Source of the DNA: Biscogniauxia marginata
Lineage: Eukaryota; Ascomycota; Sordariomycetes; Xylariales; Xylariaceae
DNA: 64,000 nucleotides
NCBI GenBank assembly: GCA_022695795.1
Contig: MU404058.1
Coordinates: 744,001-808,000, forward strand
Reading direction: 5' to 3'
Shown piece by piece: positions 12,467 to 24,277 of the stretch. The notes beneath the pieces are model-generated. The model did no database searches. It was not told the DNA's origin and saw only the letters and a program-made list of their open reading frames with translations. Within the stretch, counting starts at the first letter, position 1. Each line of letters opens with the position of its first letter. The translations under genes were made by a program, and so were the position numbers.

Positions 12467-13110
12467 GGGCAACGGCTAGATAACCTCCCCATACGCGGGT
12501 CCTCCAGGGGCTTGAACGCATAACGAATAGGGACAAGAACAAAGTGTAGATCAGCAACAACGACGACGACATGCATGCTAGGTGGAGTTTTCAGGCTTAG
12601 GCGTCCCTCCCTTTTCTTTTTTTTTTCTTCTTCTGTCATTTCACGCAACCGATACAGGCATACGAAAACCCAAAGTTGGACGAACGTTCGCTTTCCTCAT
12701 CGTCCGTGGGAGGTGACCAAAAATGGGATTGCATCTGGTTATACTATATATACGAAAGAACAGCTCATGGGGTTGTTCTGCGAGCATTCCTCTTTCCCCC
12801 TCAATGAAATCGGTTGTATGATATGAACCCCTTCTATTGTCTATTTTCTGTTGGGGGCCTTTTTTTGTTTTGCCGTGAGCCTCGCTAGGAGTAGGCGACA
12901 GGTCACACGGGATCGCGGTACGGTACGGAGTCTTGATCCACCTCAATAGATACCTCATCTACCATCTACCACACATTTCCATCGTGATGGCCAGTGATCA
13001 CCTCTGCTCGATGCCCGTGGTATTTATTGATGATTTTCCTACGTGATAGAATTATGTAGTCTCGGTCCCCAACCTCACTACACCGGTATATATTGATATA
13101 GGTAGCAAGT
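12467..13110. other. Intergenic between convergent genes
   Basis: This holds the two 3' flanks of the convergent GLC8 and LCL2 genes. T-rich runs near 12613-12630 and 12850-12860 may belong to the 3' UTRs. No gene is seen. Confidence 0.6.
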
Positions 13111-13554
13111 TCATAGCATGCCCTTGCGTGCGAGCTCGACCTTCCGTGCTGCTTCGCCCGCCTTGAACCCGCCCTTCGAGACGCATATCCGCGAGCCGTC
13201 GCCCATCTCGAATTTATCCTCGTTCGAAGGCCAGGGGCACGGGCAATGGTGGGGGAAATGCACGCAAGCTGCAGACATTCTCGGTCAATACAGGCTCTAG
13301 CTTGCTAAGATTGACGGCTTCCGAGATAAAAAGTATCCCTTACCTAGGGTGTCAGGGCAGAGGTAGTTGTCGCAGTGCATGCGGTCGAAGTTGCTACGGT
13401 AGATGGCCGAGTCGCTCGGCACGTTCTGCGGCCTCTGCTGCTCCTGGTGAGCGTGACCGCCACCGCTACCGCCGAACATCTGCTCGAAGAAGCCGAACTG
13501 GGCGGAGGCGATGGAGGAGAAGAGGAAGGTCAGAAGTAGGATTGGGAGATGCAT
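13111..13554 (-). CDS. LCL2: Long chronological lifespan protein 2 (LCL2), secreted or ER protein
   Basis: Two minus-strand exons (13344-13554 and 13111-13268, with a 75-base intron) give 122 residues, the usual LCL2 length. A signal peptide covers residues 1-18 and ends SIASA before [11 protein letters not shown], a hallmark of the family. Then come [25 protein letters not shown], in which six cysteines are conserved, and [12 protein letters not shown] near the end. In yeast, loss of LCL2 changes chronological lifespan and it is linked to ER-associated degradation; the molecular role is not known. The gene is divergent from bL27m with about 460 bases between the start codons. Confidence 0.95.
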
Positions 13555-14018
13555 TGTTGCTTCGCGAACAGAGACGCGCAGGGAAACAAAGGGCAGGCTC
13601 TCTAGAACAGACTGAGGGCAGGTAGGTAGCTAACTAGCTATAAAATCGTGTAAGATACGATTGTCTATCTCGTATATATGCGATCGCAGGCACACTAAAC
13701 GGGTTGTTTTCACGGAGACGAGTTGGGTTGGTTGCTTGCTTTGGATGCGCATTGCTGTCAAGTTTAATAAATGCATGTCATTCTGTCAAACGGATGGGTC
13801 AATTCCTTATCGTTATCGCTCCTGGCAATGGATGACTAAGCCGGAAATTTTGAGATGGGTACGGGAGCTCCTCAGTACATATTGAATTGGATTGGGTTGA
13901 ATTGACGATAGCTCTAAATTCACCCAATCCACCACCCACACTTTCTCTCCCGGATAGAAATTCCCGCTGCCGGAGACGTCAACGACGGCAACGACGACGG
14001 CCCACGATAATTGCAGGC
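13555..14018. promoter_or_regulatory. Shared divergent promoter region of LCL2 and bL27m
   Basis: The two genes are read away from each other and only 464 bases separate their start codons, so both promoters must lie here. The frame of bL27m is open back to 13887, but the stretch before 14019 is low complexity and unlike the family. I see no defined factor site. Confidence 0.5.
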
Positions 14019-15138
14019 ATGCGGATCGCTCAATTGCGGCGGCCGCTCGTGGCGGCCGCTTCTGCTTCTACATCCGGCATCTCGAGAGGGGCAACATCTA
14101 TAACCACCGCGACTTCAAGACAATTGCAGGATGTGTTCGGTCGGCTGAGGATAGGAGGCAGTAATGTTTTGGTTGAGGGTCGGAGACATGCCTCGGTCAA
14201 GTCTCAGGGAATGTACAAACTGCGGGACTCGAGCACGATTCCGAAGAAACTAGGAGCAAAGAAGTCTGGCGGTACGTCTACGTCTACGTCTACATCTGCG
14301 TCTCCGTTGATGCTACGCCTATGATCCCCAAACCGATAAGGACGGTATGTGGGCAGCGGCAGACTAATAAATGGGGATGATGGAGAGGGATACAATAAGA
14401 AATTAAGGCTGATGGAATTTATGGCATGCAGACTCCTACGTGATCACGGGTAACATCATCTACAAGCAGCGCGGCACCGTATGGCATCCCGGCGAGAACT
14501 GCGGCGTAGGCCGCGACCATACCATCTTCGCCCTCGCCTCGGGCTACGTCAAGTACTACCGGGACACAGCCAAGCACCCGAAGCGGCAATACATCGGCGT
14601 CGTCTTCAACAAGACCGACACACTACCCTACCCTCGCCACGCGATGCGCAAGCGCAAGCTCAACATGATTGCCGTCCCCATGACGCCCCCGCAACCGGTG
14701 TCGGAGCTCTCCGCCTCGGGCATCCCCAACCAGGTCGTACGGCAGGGCTTCGGCCGGCGCCCGCACCCGCGCGACGAGCGTATCATCAAGCTCCAGAAGG
14801 ACGGTAGCTACGCGTACCGCGAGGAGAACTGGCGGCTCGGCACGCTCGTGCGCACGGAGAAGCGCAAGCTCGGGTCCCGGAGAGTGGCGATGCGGCAGCG
14901 CCGCAGAAAGGCCAAGGCGATCGCCCTCGAAATGCGCACCGAACGCGAGGACAAGATCGCCCGGCGCAAGGAGGCGCTCGACGCGCAGCGCACGTCCAGG
15001 ATGCGCAAGATGCGAGATTATAGGGCCCGGCTGGCGGCCGCAAAGGAGAAGGAGAAGGAGGCCGGTACGAATGCGAATCTGGATCCGGCCGGAGGGGAAA
15101 TGCCGCCGCCGAAACCGGATCCGCCAGTGGCTGAGTAG
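14019..15138 (+). CDS. MRPL27: Mitochondrial large-subunit ribosomal protein bL27m
   Basis: Two exons (14019-14271 and 14432-15138) give 319 residues. The N-terminus is Arg/Ala/Ser-rich with no acidic residue for about 40 positions, as expected of a mitochondrial targeting sequence. The bL27 core spans the splice: [12 protein letters not shown], then [32 protein letters not shown] and GYVKYY. Fungal bL27m carries a long extension, seen here as a basic coiled-coil-like stretch (about 230-300) rich in Arg, Lys and Glu. An upstream in-frame ATG at 13887 would add 44 low-complexity residues; 14019 gives the cleaner presequence. The intron starts with a GTCTAC-type short repeat. Confidence 0.95.
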
Positions 15139-17259
15139 GGTTTTGGATGAAGGGGGCAATGGTATGTGTGTGGAGGTCATGGATGTGAGGTCTAAGCAGG
15201 TGGGTTGAGCCAGAATTTCAGGAGCCGGTGATGATACCGTCCAGCTTAGGATAGTGGCCACTAGTCGACTGAGTATTCGTAAATGCTTGCTTGCCAAATA
15301 GATGGGAGGACATCTAGTGTTGACTAGGTCAGGTCAGGTACTTAATATCCCTCTCGGTAACGTCATAGCAGCGGATTGAGTACACCGTGTAAAAACAAAT
15401 AAAGTAAGATGTACAACACTGAGTGAACGAACCAGCCGTGTAAACGAGACGTCAAAATTGAATCTCTAGTCATGATGGCTATTTGTGCTCTAGTTAGGGG
15501 GTAAAGTTGAGTTTGGGGAGGCTTGCCAGAGATCGGTTTCTAGCCTAAAGGGGGCAGTTAGATCTTTGTGTTTTTGCCAAATTTGACTTGACGAGGGGTA
15601 TGTGTTCATGTAATAAATTGCCAGAGCCTGGTCAGCTACAGGAATTTTCATACGACACTCGAGGTTGTCTCAGGAAGGGGAATAGGGGCTAAAAATCATG
15701 AAGCTAGGTATTTACTATTTTCATCTACCTAGGTAGATATCAAAAGTTCAGTTTCATATGTAGGTAGGTACCTAGGGCAGTGGTCGGTTAGGGGAAACCA
15801 AGTACCTAAGGTATATATATCCGAGGCGATGTGAGGACCTGTGAGAAAAAGTAGACGTGCTGTAGAGGAGAGGTACATAGCCAACACTTAGATACTCTCT
15901 GTACCTATAGGAAATTATTGGGTGGCGTTGCCTATATTTCCATCCATGCTGATATGTTGATTAGTATTCATCATATGTGTTATTTAATGGCATATCGCGG
16001 ACTATATAAGGGCTAATTGCCAGAAGGGCAATAGCGTTCGCTTTTGTCACATAGCATATGCCAAGTTTGTTGTTCGTACTACTCATACCTCGACGGGTAT
16101 GCTATCGTAAGGCATATAGGCATTACTCCTAGCGAGTGTTAAATTAAAAATAGCCATCTAGGAAATGTATTATTGGTAGCGAGTAAGAAAGGAGACGATA
16201 TGCCTCATCTCTCGGGAGTCTGGGCCAATTTTACACTGTATCACCACATTTCACATAACTCAAGACAGTATACTATGCATATACTCTACTTTCTTATCGA
16301 ATCTGTCAACGCATTTGAGTCTTTCTCCTTGTACGGAGAGAGGCTCTGAAGTAGACTACACTGCTTTTCTACATTATCACCTATGATAAGAATGTTTGGA
16401 TTACTTGGGGAATAAGTCAGGGAAAATACGTTGTTGGTGTTGCTTGAGAGAATCGACGAGATATTCTTTCTGCTCTCTTTCATATGATGAGGGATTACAC
16501 AAAGTGGTTATAGTCCTCAGGCGCGGAATACTCCTCGTTTACTTCCAGGACTTTATATATACAAGTCGTATTACCATCACCATTCGTAATAGTCAGTGAC
16601 ATATGGAAAACATGCCTGCCTTCTTATTTATAGGCGCTAGGATATTAGTCTCTTTATCAATGCCCCCTTTGCTAGCTCGTTTACATGCTGGGTATAAGCC
16701 AGCTATCAATTATATTTGCGCACATCGTCACATCGTTACATCGCTATACACTGTTAGGTTAGAGGAAGGACACAGAGTGAGAGAAAAAGTAGTCTATTTG
16801 ATATAGGACGTATAGGAGGGGGTAGAAAAAAGTTTGAAGGCTGCCCTTCCTCTTTATGGGGGATTTATGAGGCTCTATATACATCTATATGGTGACGACC
16901 CGGAGAGCCAATGTTTGCTGTGCATCTGAAGAGCAAAGAAAACAAAGGGAGACGTTGTGGTGGAACTGTGTTTTGTTCACATTTTGTCTGCGTGTGGATG
17001 AAGTTTGCATGCCCTACCTGAGTCTAAGGGTATTGAAGATGACGGGAAGATTATATTATGTAAACGCTAAGACTAGTAAGACCCACTTAGTGTGAGGCTT
17101 TTAGAGCGGCGAGCAGTTTCTGCACGGGCATGGGTCCACATTTAGCGCAGCAAGCACGATGACGATTTACAAGTACACACTAAGCCGCGTACCCACATAT
17201 GTACAGAGATTTCCACCAATATGTACTCCAATAAAAACTGCCTCCAACACCCGAGCACT
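15139..17259. other. AT-rich intergenic, no supported gene
   Basis: TAGGTA/TACCTA motifs cluster at 15705-15800. No ORF has family resemblance. Confidence 0.55.
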
Positions 17260-17361
17260 GGTGGGATGACCGAGTTGGTTATGGTGTATGGTTAAGGTTG
17301 AGCTTAACATCTTCAATTCCATATGGAGAAATCCGCGTGGGTTCGAATCCCACTCCCATCA
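17260..17361 (+). tRNA. tRNA-Leu (anticodon AAG) with a 20-base intron
   Basis: The acceptor stem GGTGGGA (17260-17266) pairs with TCCCATC (17354-17360), with A as discriminator. The D-arm is ACCG/TGGT around a loop containing the GG pair. The anticodon stem TATGG (17287-17291) pairs with CCATA (17319-17323). The loop reads TT-AAG-G, then an intron at 17298-17317, then T. The variable arm is long (GGA-GAAA-TCC), which marks a class II tRNA, and the T-arm is GTGGG-TTCGAAT-CCCAC. A long variable arm, A at position 73 and anticodon AAG (17294-17296) all fit leucine (CUU/CUC codons). Confidence 0.92.
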
Positions 17362-17371
17362 AAGGATCTTC

Positions 17372-17376
17372 TTTTT
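17372..17376 (+). terminator. RNA polymerase III terminator
   Basis: A run of five T lies eleven bases after the discriminator base of the tRNA-Leu, the normal place for pol III termination. Confidence 0.7.
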
Positions 17377-19367
17377 CGCTTCCATTGTCTCTTCTCCATC
17401 GCGGACGAGAAGGGAACGAGGTGTGTTATTTTTTATTATGTTTTATACGCCGCATAGTTTGGCTCACGTGGGCATCCTATTTACCTACTGTTAGGCTTGT
17501 GAAGGAGACAACCGATCTACAGCTGGTAACAGGCGGCAATGGTCACATGCATACGTGATAAATTCACGAGCTCAAGGTTATGTTCGTGTGAACTTAGGGT
17601 GGTGAGAGAAAGTCAAGACTTGAACTTTATACTCTGTTGACTAGATATTTTTGACCACTCAGAATTCGAGCTCTGTAGTTGTTATCGGCTGGGCAGTAGA
17701 ACCGACGCGTTGAGGTCTGTCAAAGATCCTGAAGCACCAGAACGACTAAACAGTATAATGAAATATTTTCTGCATAGTTATGAAAGAGCCTTGAAGCTTT
17801 CAAGAGTCACCATTGTTAAGGGGCGGGAACGAGTATTCGTGCGATCGGGCAAATTGCTCGGGGCAATATAGACATGCAGAAGGTTACTGTTGATTGCATA
17901 CCGATTTCTGTGGATGGATTTGTCCCGGAATTGAATTATGAGTGTTAAGCATAACCTAGTCACTTTCATGCCTTATACCCACTTCCAGGACTAATAGCTG
18001 TGCTAGCCTATAGATCTTCTGATCTGACATAGAAATACGAATCAACCTCTGCCCAAGTTTTCGATCGTAACTTCGTGGATGGCACAGGGTGCCTTAGGAG
18101 GGTGAAGAAAAGGAGCAATAACTTGCGCGACAACCTGATAGTCCACAATATTGATAAAAAGCACCAGCCTGGGTGCTTCAATGCTGTACAACATGTTAGT
18201 CACATATCTTATGGCAAAGCAGCTGGCTTTGCAACCCCCTCTTCGTAGAGAATGGTCTAGTCATAGAGCTCGTTTGCTAAGTGCAGACCGTCAGTCCAAA
18301 CTGTCTCAAAAAGAGGCAAAGGAGTACACGGGATACGCATATCCTCGCCCAAGATCATACGAAACATACCGACAGCACATTTTCTCCCCGTTTCTGAGCT
18401 GTCGCCAATCTTATGTATCCATAGTTTTGAATATATCGACGACGTTGATGCTACAGGTGTGTACTAGGTACGTAAGTATATATCAATATATGTGGAAGAG
18501 AAGCCGTCCTATAGTAGAGAATTCAGCGCAATAATTAGCAGTCTCCTTGGCCAGTTACATGTGATCCACATGAATCATTACGTTCACCTGCACAGATCAG
18601 ATATAAGTCGCTGTCAAAACACGTTCGTTTGATATCTGATATCAGCGTATGCTCTGTACATTCGCGATGTTGTGCGCTGGCTTCATAACCATTACCTAGG
18701 TAGCCGAGCCCCACCGACCCTTTTTTCTACCGAGGCACATTATTTAGAGTGGAATGAAAGTCTCCAATGGAAGCCTTTTCTAGTAAGGGCTTTTCGAAGT
18801 GTAGTACGCAATTGTGTGGGCATAGCTCCCTCACGACATCTCCAATGTTAGGTGTTAGGATGTGGGGGTGGTCAATGCACCCAGGGTTTAAATGCAATTT
18901 TTTAGTAGCTACACCAGATGCTCTGGACCATCAGAATTACAACTACGTTCGTTTTCTTTTGGTTTGCTTCATCCACTACATCAAGGACTTTCCCGACTGC
19001 GGGGTACTTGGTGGATGAGCCAAGAAAACTCATTGCAAAGGACCGTATAATCTCCACTTATTAAGGTTGAAGCCTCGGTTATCAGTGGATCCAATCCCTA
19101 CGGCTGGGATTGTGGGGTACGAACCCCCAATAGACTACGAGATATAGACTATCCAGTTCAAGACCCGGATAAGGACTTAGGTAACTAGGTATTAATAGGA
19201 GGTAGGTAAGTAATACAATACTTTCAGACTGAAAAATCACTAATCAACTTCATTCTTAACATTGATATGAATATCTATCTACAGTCACAACTAGACAGAA
19301 AGCCTACGAACAAGTGAAACATAGTTCAATTCTATACCACTTCTCACAGATATCAAAGAATAGAACA
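17377..19367. other. AT-rich intergenic, no supported gene
   Basis: Several open stretches (for example 18151-18534) show no domain or splice support. The last 200 bases are the promoter and leader of the broken acyl-CoA dehydrogenase gene. Confidence 0.5.
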
Positions 19368-21358
19368 ATGGAAAATACCGCTAATCCTACACATTCCTCT
19401 GCTGCCACTGGATTTTTCCAAGTCTTACCCAAGATCGAGCCACAATTCACCTCACCGAGTTTGGCCTCGGATTCTCGAAGTGTATCCGATGACGCAGTTC
19501 TTGCCCGTATCCTACAACAGTATTTACCTCCCCAGGGCCAACGTGATGTAGGATTAGCAATCCACAATTTATCTCGACGAGTACTTCATCCTTCGACACT
19601 TCGCTACGCCGTCGAGGCGGAGACGAACATCCCAACACTCCAGCCATTCACAACATTCGGCAAGGAGAATCGCGATGACCCTCTCCGGACATGCGAGGGA
19701 TGGAAGGCTCTCAAGGCAATGGGTATCGAAGAAGGAGTTGTAGCTCGCGCATATGACCAAAGTAAGACGACCCATAATCGAAGGATAGAACAATTTGGGC
19801 TTGCACATGTTTGGTCCCACACGTCTACTTTAACCATGTGCCCCATGTCTATGACCGACGGCGTGGCGACATTACTCCTTCGGCATATGCGGAACGCAGA
19901 TAACGACCAACCAGGTCGCTCAGCCGTCATAGCCGAGTCATATCGTAGGCTCGTCTCTCTTGACCCGCGTGAGGCGTGGACCAGCGGGCAGTGGATGACT
20001 GAGAGAACTGGGGGAAGCGACGTAAGCGGAACAGAGACTATCGCACAGAGATTGACCACAGAAGAGCTGGCTTCGGACATATCAAGTGCATATAGTCAAG
20101 ATGCCGTCGGCCTACCTTTGGGTCCATGGCGTATTGATGGCTTTAAGTGGTTTAGCAGCGCTACTGATTCAGATATGACTGTGCTCTTGGCCAAGACTCC
20201 GAAAGGCCTCGACGCTTTTATATCCCATTGCGTCGGAGAGCTCCGAGAAACACTGTAAAGCTCGATAGTGAGAATGAAATACAGACGGAACTTAACGGGA
20301 TTAGTGTCCAAAGATTAAAGAACAAGCTGGGAACTCGAGGTCTCCCTACGGCAGAACTTGAGATTAAGGGTGCTCGTGGTTGGCTGATAGGTGAGGAGGG
20401 TAAAGGAATCAAGGAGATCTCTGCTATCCTCAACATCACGAGGATCCATACTTCTACTAGTAGCGCATCATACTGGGCTCGCGGCCTATCCATCTGCCGG
20501 GCGTACTCAAAGGTGCGCAAGGTGCGGGGCCGCTTTTTATACGAAAACTCACAGCACATGTTCTGGATGGCAAGGGAGACAGTCAAATACTGGGCAGCGA
20601 CGCACTTCGTCTTTTTCGGCGTTGCTCTACTTGGCTGTAGTGAACAGGGATGGGGACCTGCAGCGCAAAACACTGCCGCCGAAGCGTTGATCCCGCGTGA
20701 CCGCGGTATGAGAGAAGCGCTACTACGCTTACTTACACCAGTAATAAAGGCCCAAGTGAGCATGGGTGCTGTCAGCGGACTCCGGGAATCAATGGAATGT
20801 TTGGGCGGCGTTGGCTACTGCGGGAACCACGAGGACGGCGGAATCCTGAACCTAGCCAAGATATTTCGGGACTCCGTCGTGAACACCATCTGGGAGGGTA
20901 CAGTCAGTGTAATGGCCGAGGATGTTAGGAGAGTGTTGAGGGATAGACGAATTGGAGACGGTAATACGATCGAGACCGTCTTCGGGACGTGGATCCAATA
21001 TGTCCTTCAACTTTGTCGGGAACAATTTACAGACGAATGCGACATTGTTCAGAAAAGGCTACAAGCGCTGATTGCCATTGTCAAAAGAAAAGATGAACCC
21101 GAACTTGAGTACCGAGGCAGGGATATCTTGGAGCACCTGGAAGCAATTACTAGCGCGACACTCCTACTATATAATGCTTGTATAGACGGAAACCAAGTCG
21201 CGTGCTACATTGCTTCGCGCTACACAAAGTCTAAAGCTCTCTCGCACATCCAGGACCAACCGAAGAGGTCAGATTGGAAGCGTGAAGCTGAGATAGACCG
21301 CTTAATATTTCTCGGAGAGGACTTTCGCCCCACTACAGATCCGCAACAAAAGTTATAA
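19368..21358 (+). pseudogene. AidB-type acyl-CoA dehydrogenase, frameshifted
   Basis: Two overlapping frames together encode about 660 residues of an acyl-CoA dehydrogenase of the AidB/DszC-like branch, flavoproteins that oxidise acyl-CoA or related substrates. The first frame runs 19368-20258 and contains the TERTGGSDVSGTET block that contacts flavin in the family, then WRIDGFKWFSSATDSDMTV and LLAKTPKGLDAF. The second frame carries the rest, open from 20228 to 21358: LRRRAPRN, LNGISVQRLKNKLGTR, LIGEEGKGIKEI, then ECLGGVGYCGNHEDGG and NTIWEGTVSVMAEDV. The frame changes between 20216 and 20228 in TTTTATATCCCATTG; one missing T explains it. No GT-AG intron could bridge it without losing conserved residues. 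The rest of both halves is free of stops, so the break is recent, or a base-call error. An upstream in-frame ATG at 19314 is also possible as start. Confidence 0.85.
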
Positions 21359-23246
21359 GAAAGCCGTGGGAAGTCACCATGGCTACCTTCTAGATATACA
21401 AGCGTCTGATATTTTACGAGTTGACTTGTACTTGATCTTGATTTGAATATGGGTCCATTTGTGAGGAACGGGAGAGGAATTGGTTGAGGAATATCTCTAG
21501 GAGTCAGTCAATGGATGGTTGTATATACGAGACTAGTCCGTGGCACCATAGCCATTCAGGGATACAGACTGTCCCTCGCCATTGCAATAGGACACGATGA
21601 GTAGATACTATTTCTGATAGCGTACAAGCCGGTAGATATAATCCCCATTGTATTGCAAGTGGCTCCATGCTAGGGTTCATCAAATATTGCAAGCGTGAGG
21701 TAGTAGTTCCACTACAACGTATACCTTTCGACTATAGCACTTGATCAAAGTCACTGTAGTTAGATGGAGGCAGGCAGCATCCATCTATTCAAATAGGTCT
21801 TGGAATGGCCTCACACTCCCAATATATTGTTCAATTATTTTCCTTATACACCTGACGCTCTAGCATTCATCGACACAAGTTTGAGGGAATGTCGATGGTC
21901 CAAGTTTTGTAAATGAGTTACATTATAGCAGAAAACGGAAGTCCCTAAAAGTTATCCAAAACCCACGTTATGAGAATGTGTGGGAACTTTCACTTGAATA
22001 CCTATTATCTAAACTGGTTAAGGAGTCAACCAAACTTCATGCTGTTTGACTTGAGTTAATATTGTTTCCCGAGGCTTTAGTCTATCCGTCAAAGTGGTGA
22101 ATCAGGAGCACCCGATTGATCTGCAGCTCTGAATTTTACTGTGCTCATAAATAAAAAGAATTTTGCAGAGTTTAGCTATTCTTCACGAGGCTGTGAAATT
22201 CCTCTTAACGTTATATCCTCCTACCCGAGCAAAGAGACAAAGATAATAATAAATCCATCTTCACTTCAAAGCAAGTCTAAATAATTTATAGTAAACTAAG
22301 CCTAAGTTCTTAGTAAAGGTATAAACTGTGAATATATATTGTTGTTATTAGAAAATTCTTGCTTATAATGAGATGGCTAAAAGTATTAATAACAACCTTC
22401 AAACCTATAAAAGGGGCATCTTATATAGCAACATTTACTAAGTTCAATTATAATATCCAGACACATTCTATTAAACCTGGACATGAAATGTATATACTAA
22501 ACCTATACAGTTATGAAACTACATCAAAGTGAAGGTTTTCTTGTTTCCGTCGTCGCCGTCATCACCGCCGTCGCCGTCGCCGTCGCTGTTGTTGTCACCA
22601 TTATCATCGTTATTGGTATAGTCGCCGTCTTATAGAAATCTTTGACGACAGTCATATGGAGTCTTTGCCGACTGTCTTTGGCTTGTACCCGCCATTCCTA
22701 ATCAAAAATTTCTACTCATTAAATATTTCCCCCAAAGAGTAACACGGTGGCTTCCCTTGTTCACCTGCACAAGTTTCTTCAACACACATCTTCTGCAACT
22801 TCTGCACTGACAAACACAGAGAACTCAGCCCAGCCCACCCCTTCCCTTGCCTTCAGCTTCTCTCCATTCTACACTTTCAATTCACTTTTCATTCATTGAA
22901 GACTGAGTACGAAGGATCCTGAGTACACTACAACGACCTCTTTATTTCCTCTGTGTGGTTTCAGTACACGATTGAAGAACACTCGCTTTACTCGGTGACC
23001 TCGATCAGAAAGCCATCATCATTGCAAGAAGAATCTATTCCCCAAGCAGAGCACCCATAGTAAGTCCACACAGATCATTTTGTTTCTAATAAATTCCCTG
23101 CAGTGTTCGTCTGATTCAAGCACCTCAGTCTAGCCAAATATGATTGGTGAGCCGCCTCATTTCCCGCTGTACCCTACTTGCTAACCATCCATACGTCAAC
23201 AGGTACCACGTCTAACTCCCCATCTCGACCAACAACTTGAACAGCA
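21359..23246. other. AT-rich intergenic with one GC-rich triplet repeat
   Basis: No gene is supported except a doubtful 40-codon ORF at 22513-22635. The pyrimidine-rich stretch at 22790-23040 and the possible GT-AG introns near 23060-23200 look like the leader of the DUF3716-type gene. Confidence 0.5.
22513..22635 (+). repeat. GTC/GCC triplet repeat inside a 40-codon ORF
   Basis: From about 22548 to 22632 the sequence is an imperfect repeat of GTC, GCC, ATC and GTT triplets in AT-rich DNA. An ATG at 22513 opens a frame through the repeat that stops at 22633. It would encode a 10-residue polar head followed by about 30 residues of only Val, Ala, Ile, Thr, Ser, Gly and Leu, i.e. one membrane helix. 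Whether it is translated is unknown; the repeat is certain. Confidence 0.5.
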
Positions 23247-23795
23247 ATGGATTTGAACCAGGATTTGAGGGAGGGCATCAAGGGACGGATTCCCGGCATT
23301 ACGTTGCAAGAAAGACCGACAAGAAGCAACGAACACAAAAACATATACCATGAGGACCAAGATCGTCTATTGTCATTTCCGGCCGTTCGGGACCTTGAGT
23401 GGAATCCCGACTTCAAAGGGAAAAAGGCCATCGAGAAATATCCCGACAACCTGGCGGCGGCAATAACCTATGTAGTCGGAGTAGAGGCCGAGAACCCTTG
23501 TCGGAAGTGCCAGAACAAATCGGGCCCCTTTAAAGGGTGCATTTTGCCGCCGCCAGGGAGTCAGGTTAAGAAATACAGTTGCGCGAACTGTAGGTATAAT
23601 TGGCAGAGTAAGCAATGCCACCACTGCCCTGACTATAAGGGCAGTGGTAATAAAAACGTTGCTGCCCAGCCGGTTAGTCGACCGGCAACGAGAGCTCAAG
23701 AGGCACACGATGCCAAGGACGGCGAGGAGTCCGACTCGCTCTTTGTGGAGGAAGACGAAGGATACCTTCGCTTCAAAGAGGAGTTTGGTGTATAA
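23247..23795 (+). CDS. DUF3716-type zinc-binding-like protein
   Basis: A single exon encodes 182 residues. Residues 62-130 match the plan of the fungal DUF3716 domain: AAITYVVGVEAENPC, then C85, C88, GPFKGC98, and later C112, C115, C124 and C127. The cysteine pairs suggest a zinc-binding fold; no function is known for the family. The N-terminal 60 residues are polar and the C-terminus is acidic. The family is expanded in many Pezizomycotina and often lies in variable regions. The 5' side has introns-like sequences and CT-rich DNA, so the leader may be spliced. The domain call is from memory of the family pattern. Confidence 0.75.
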   Translation: MDLNQDLREGIKGRIPGITLQERPTRSNEHKNIYHEDQDRLLSFPAVRDLEWNPDFKGKKAIEKYPDNLAAAITYVVGVEAENPCRKCQNKSGPFKGCILPPPGSQVKKYSCANCRYNWQSKQCHHCPDYKGSGNKNVAAQPVSRPATRAQEAHDAKDGEESDSLFVEEDEGYLRFKEEFGV

Positions 23796-23900
23796 CTATA
23801 AATATTGTATTTACTAGAAGAGAGAGCCAGAGAACAATAGGCCTTGGGAGCACGTACCTGGAACCCTGATGTGTTTAGCTGTGTGAATGTTTATTATATT

Positions 23901-24277
23901 ATGTGTCCTTTCCCCCGTCGCCTTATGATTTCGTCCATTGGCCATAAAATCAAGCATTGCCTTCGATACCGCTTGTATTACCGTGGTAGCGAAGAGGTTG
24001 TCGAGATGGAGGAAGACTACGGCAGACATCGACTCGACCGAGACGACTTTGAGTTGGGTGGTACTGAAGGTAGTACTGGACCGCTACTCTCTATATGCTA
24101 TCTAACCTTTGCTAACACGTAGTTGTTAGATGGTTATACACGACAGTTATGTGGCTAGAACGCTTCCTACGAGAACTAAAATATGCCCAAGAAGTAAGCC
24201 CCGGCGTCGACATGTGCTGGAAGAAGTCCGCTTCTAGCGACTCTCCTACTAGCCTGCCTACTGTAGACTATTGTTGA
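23901..24277 (+). CDS. Hypothetical small two-exon gene
   Basis: Two open exons (23901-24069 and 24123-24277) join in frame over a 53-base intron with a GTAGTA donor, TGCTAAC branch site and CGTAG acceptor. The 107-residue product has no domain I recognise. Its middle is charged (EEVVEMEEDYGRHRLDRDD), followed across the splice by an amphipathic stretch VVRWLYTTVMWLERFLREL. It lies only 105 bases after the DUF3716-type gene, so it could also be a degraded or alternative 3' part of that locus. The support is the intron quality and the sudden match of frames; the start is uncertain. Confidence 0.38.

Noticed and set aside
20228..20690. Separate gene starting at the second acyl-CoA dehydrogenase frame
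   Set aside because: It begins at a TTG in the middle of a conserved domain, so it is the continuation of the frameshifted gene.
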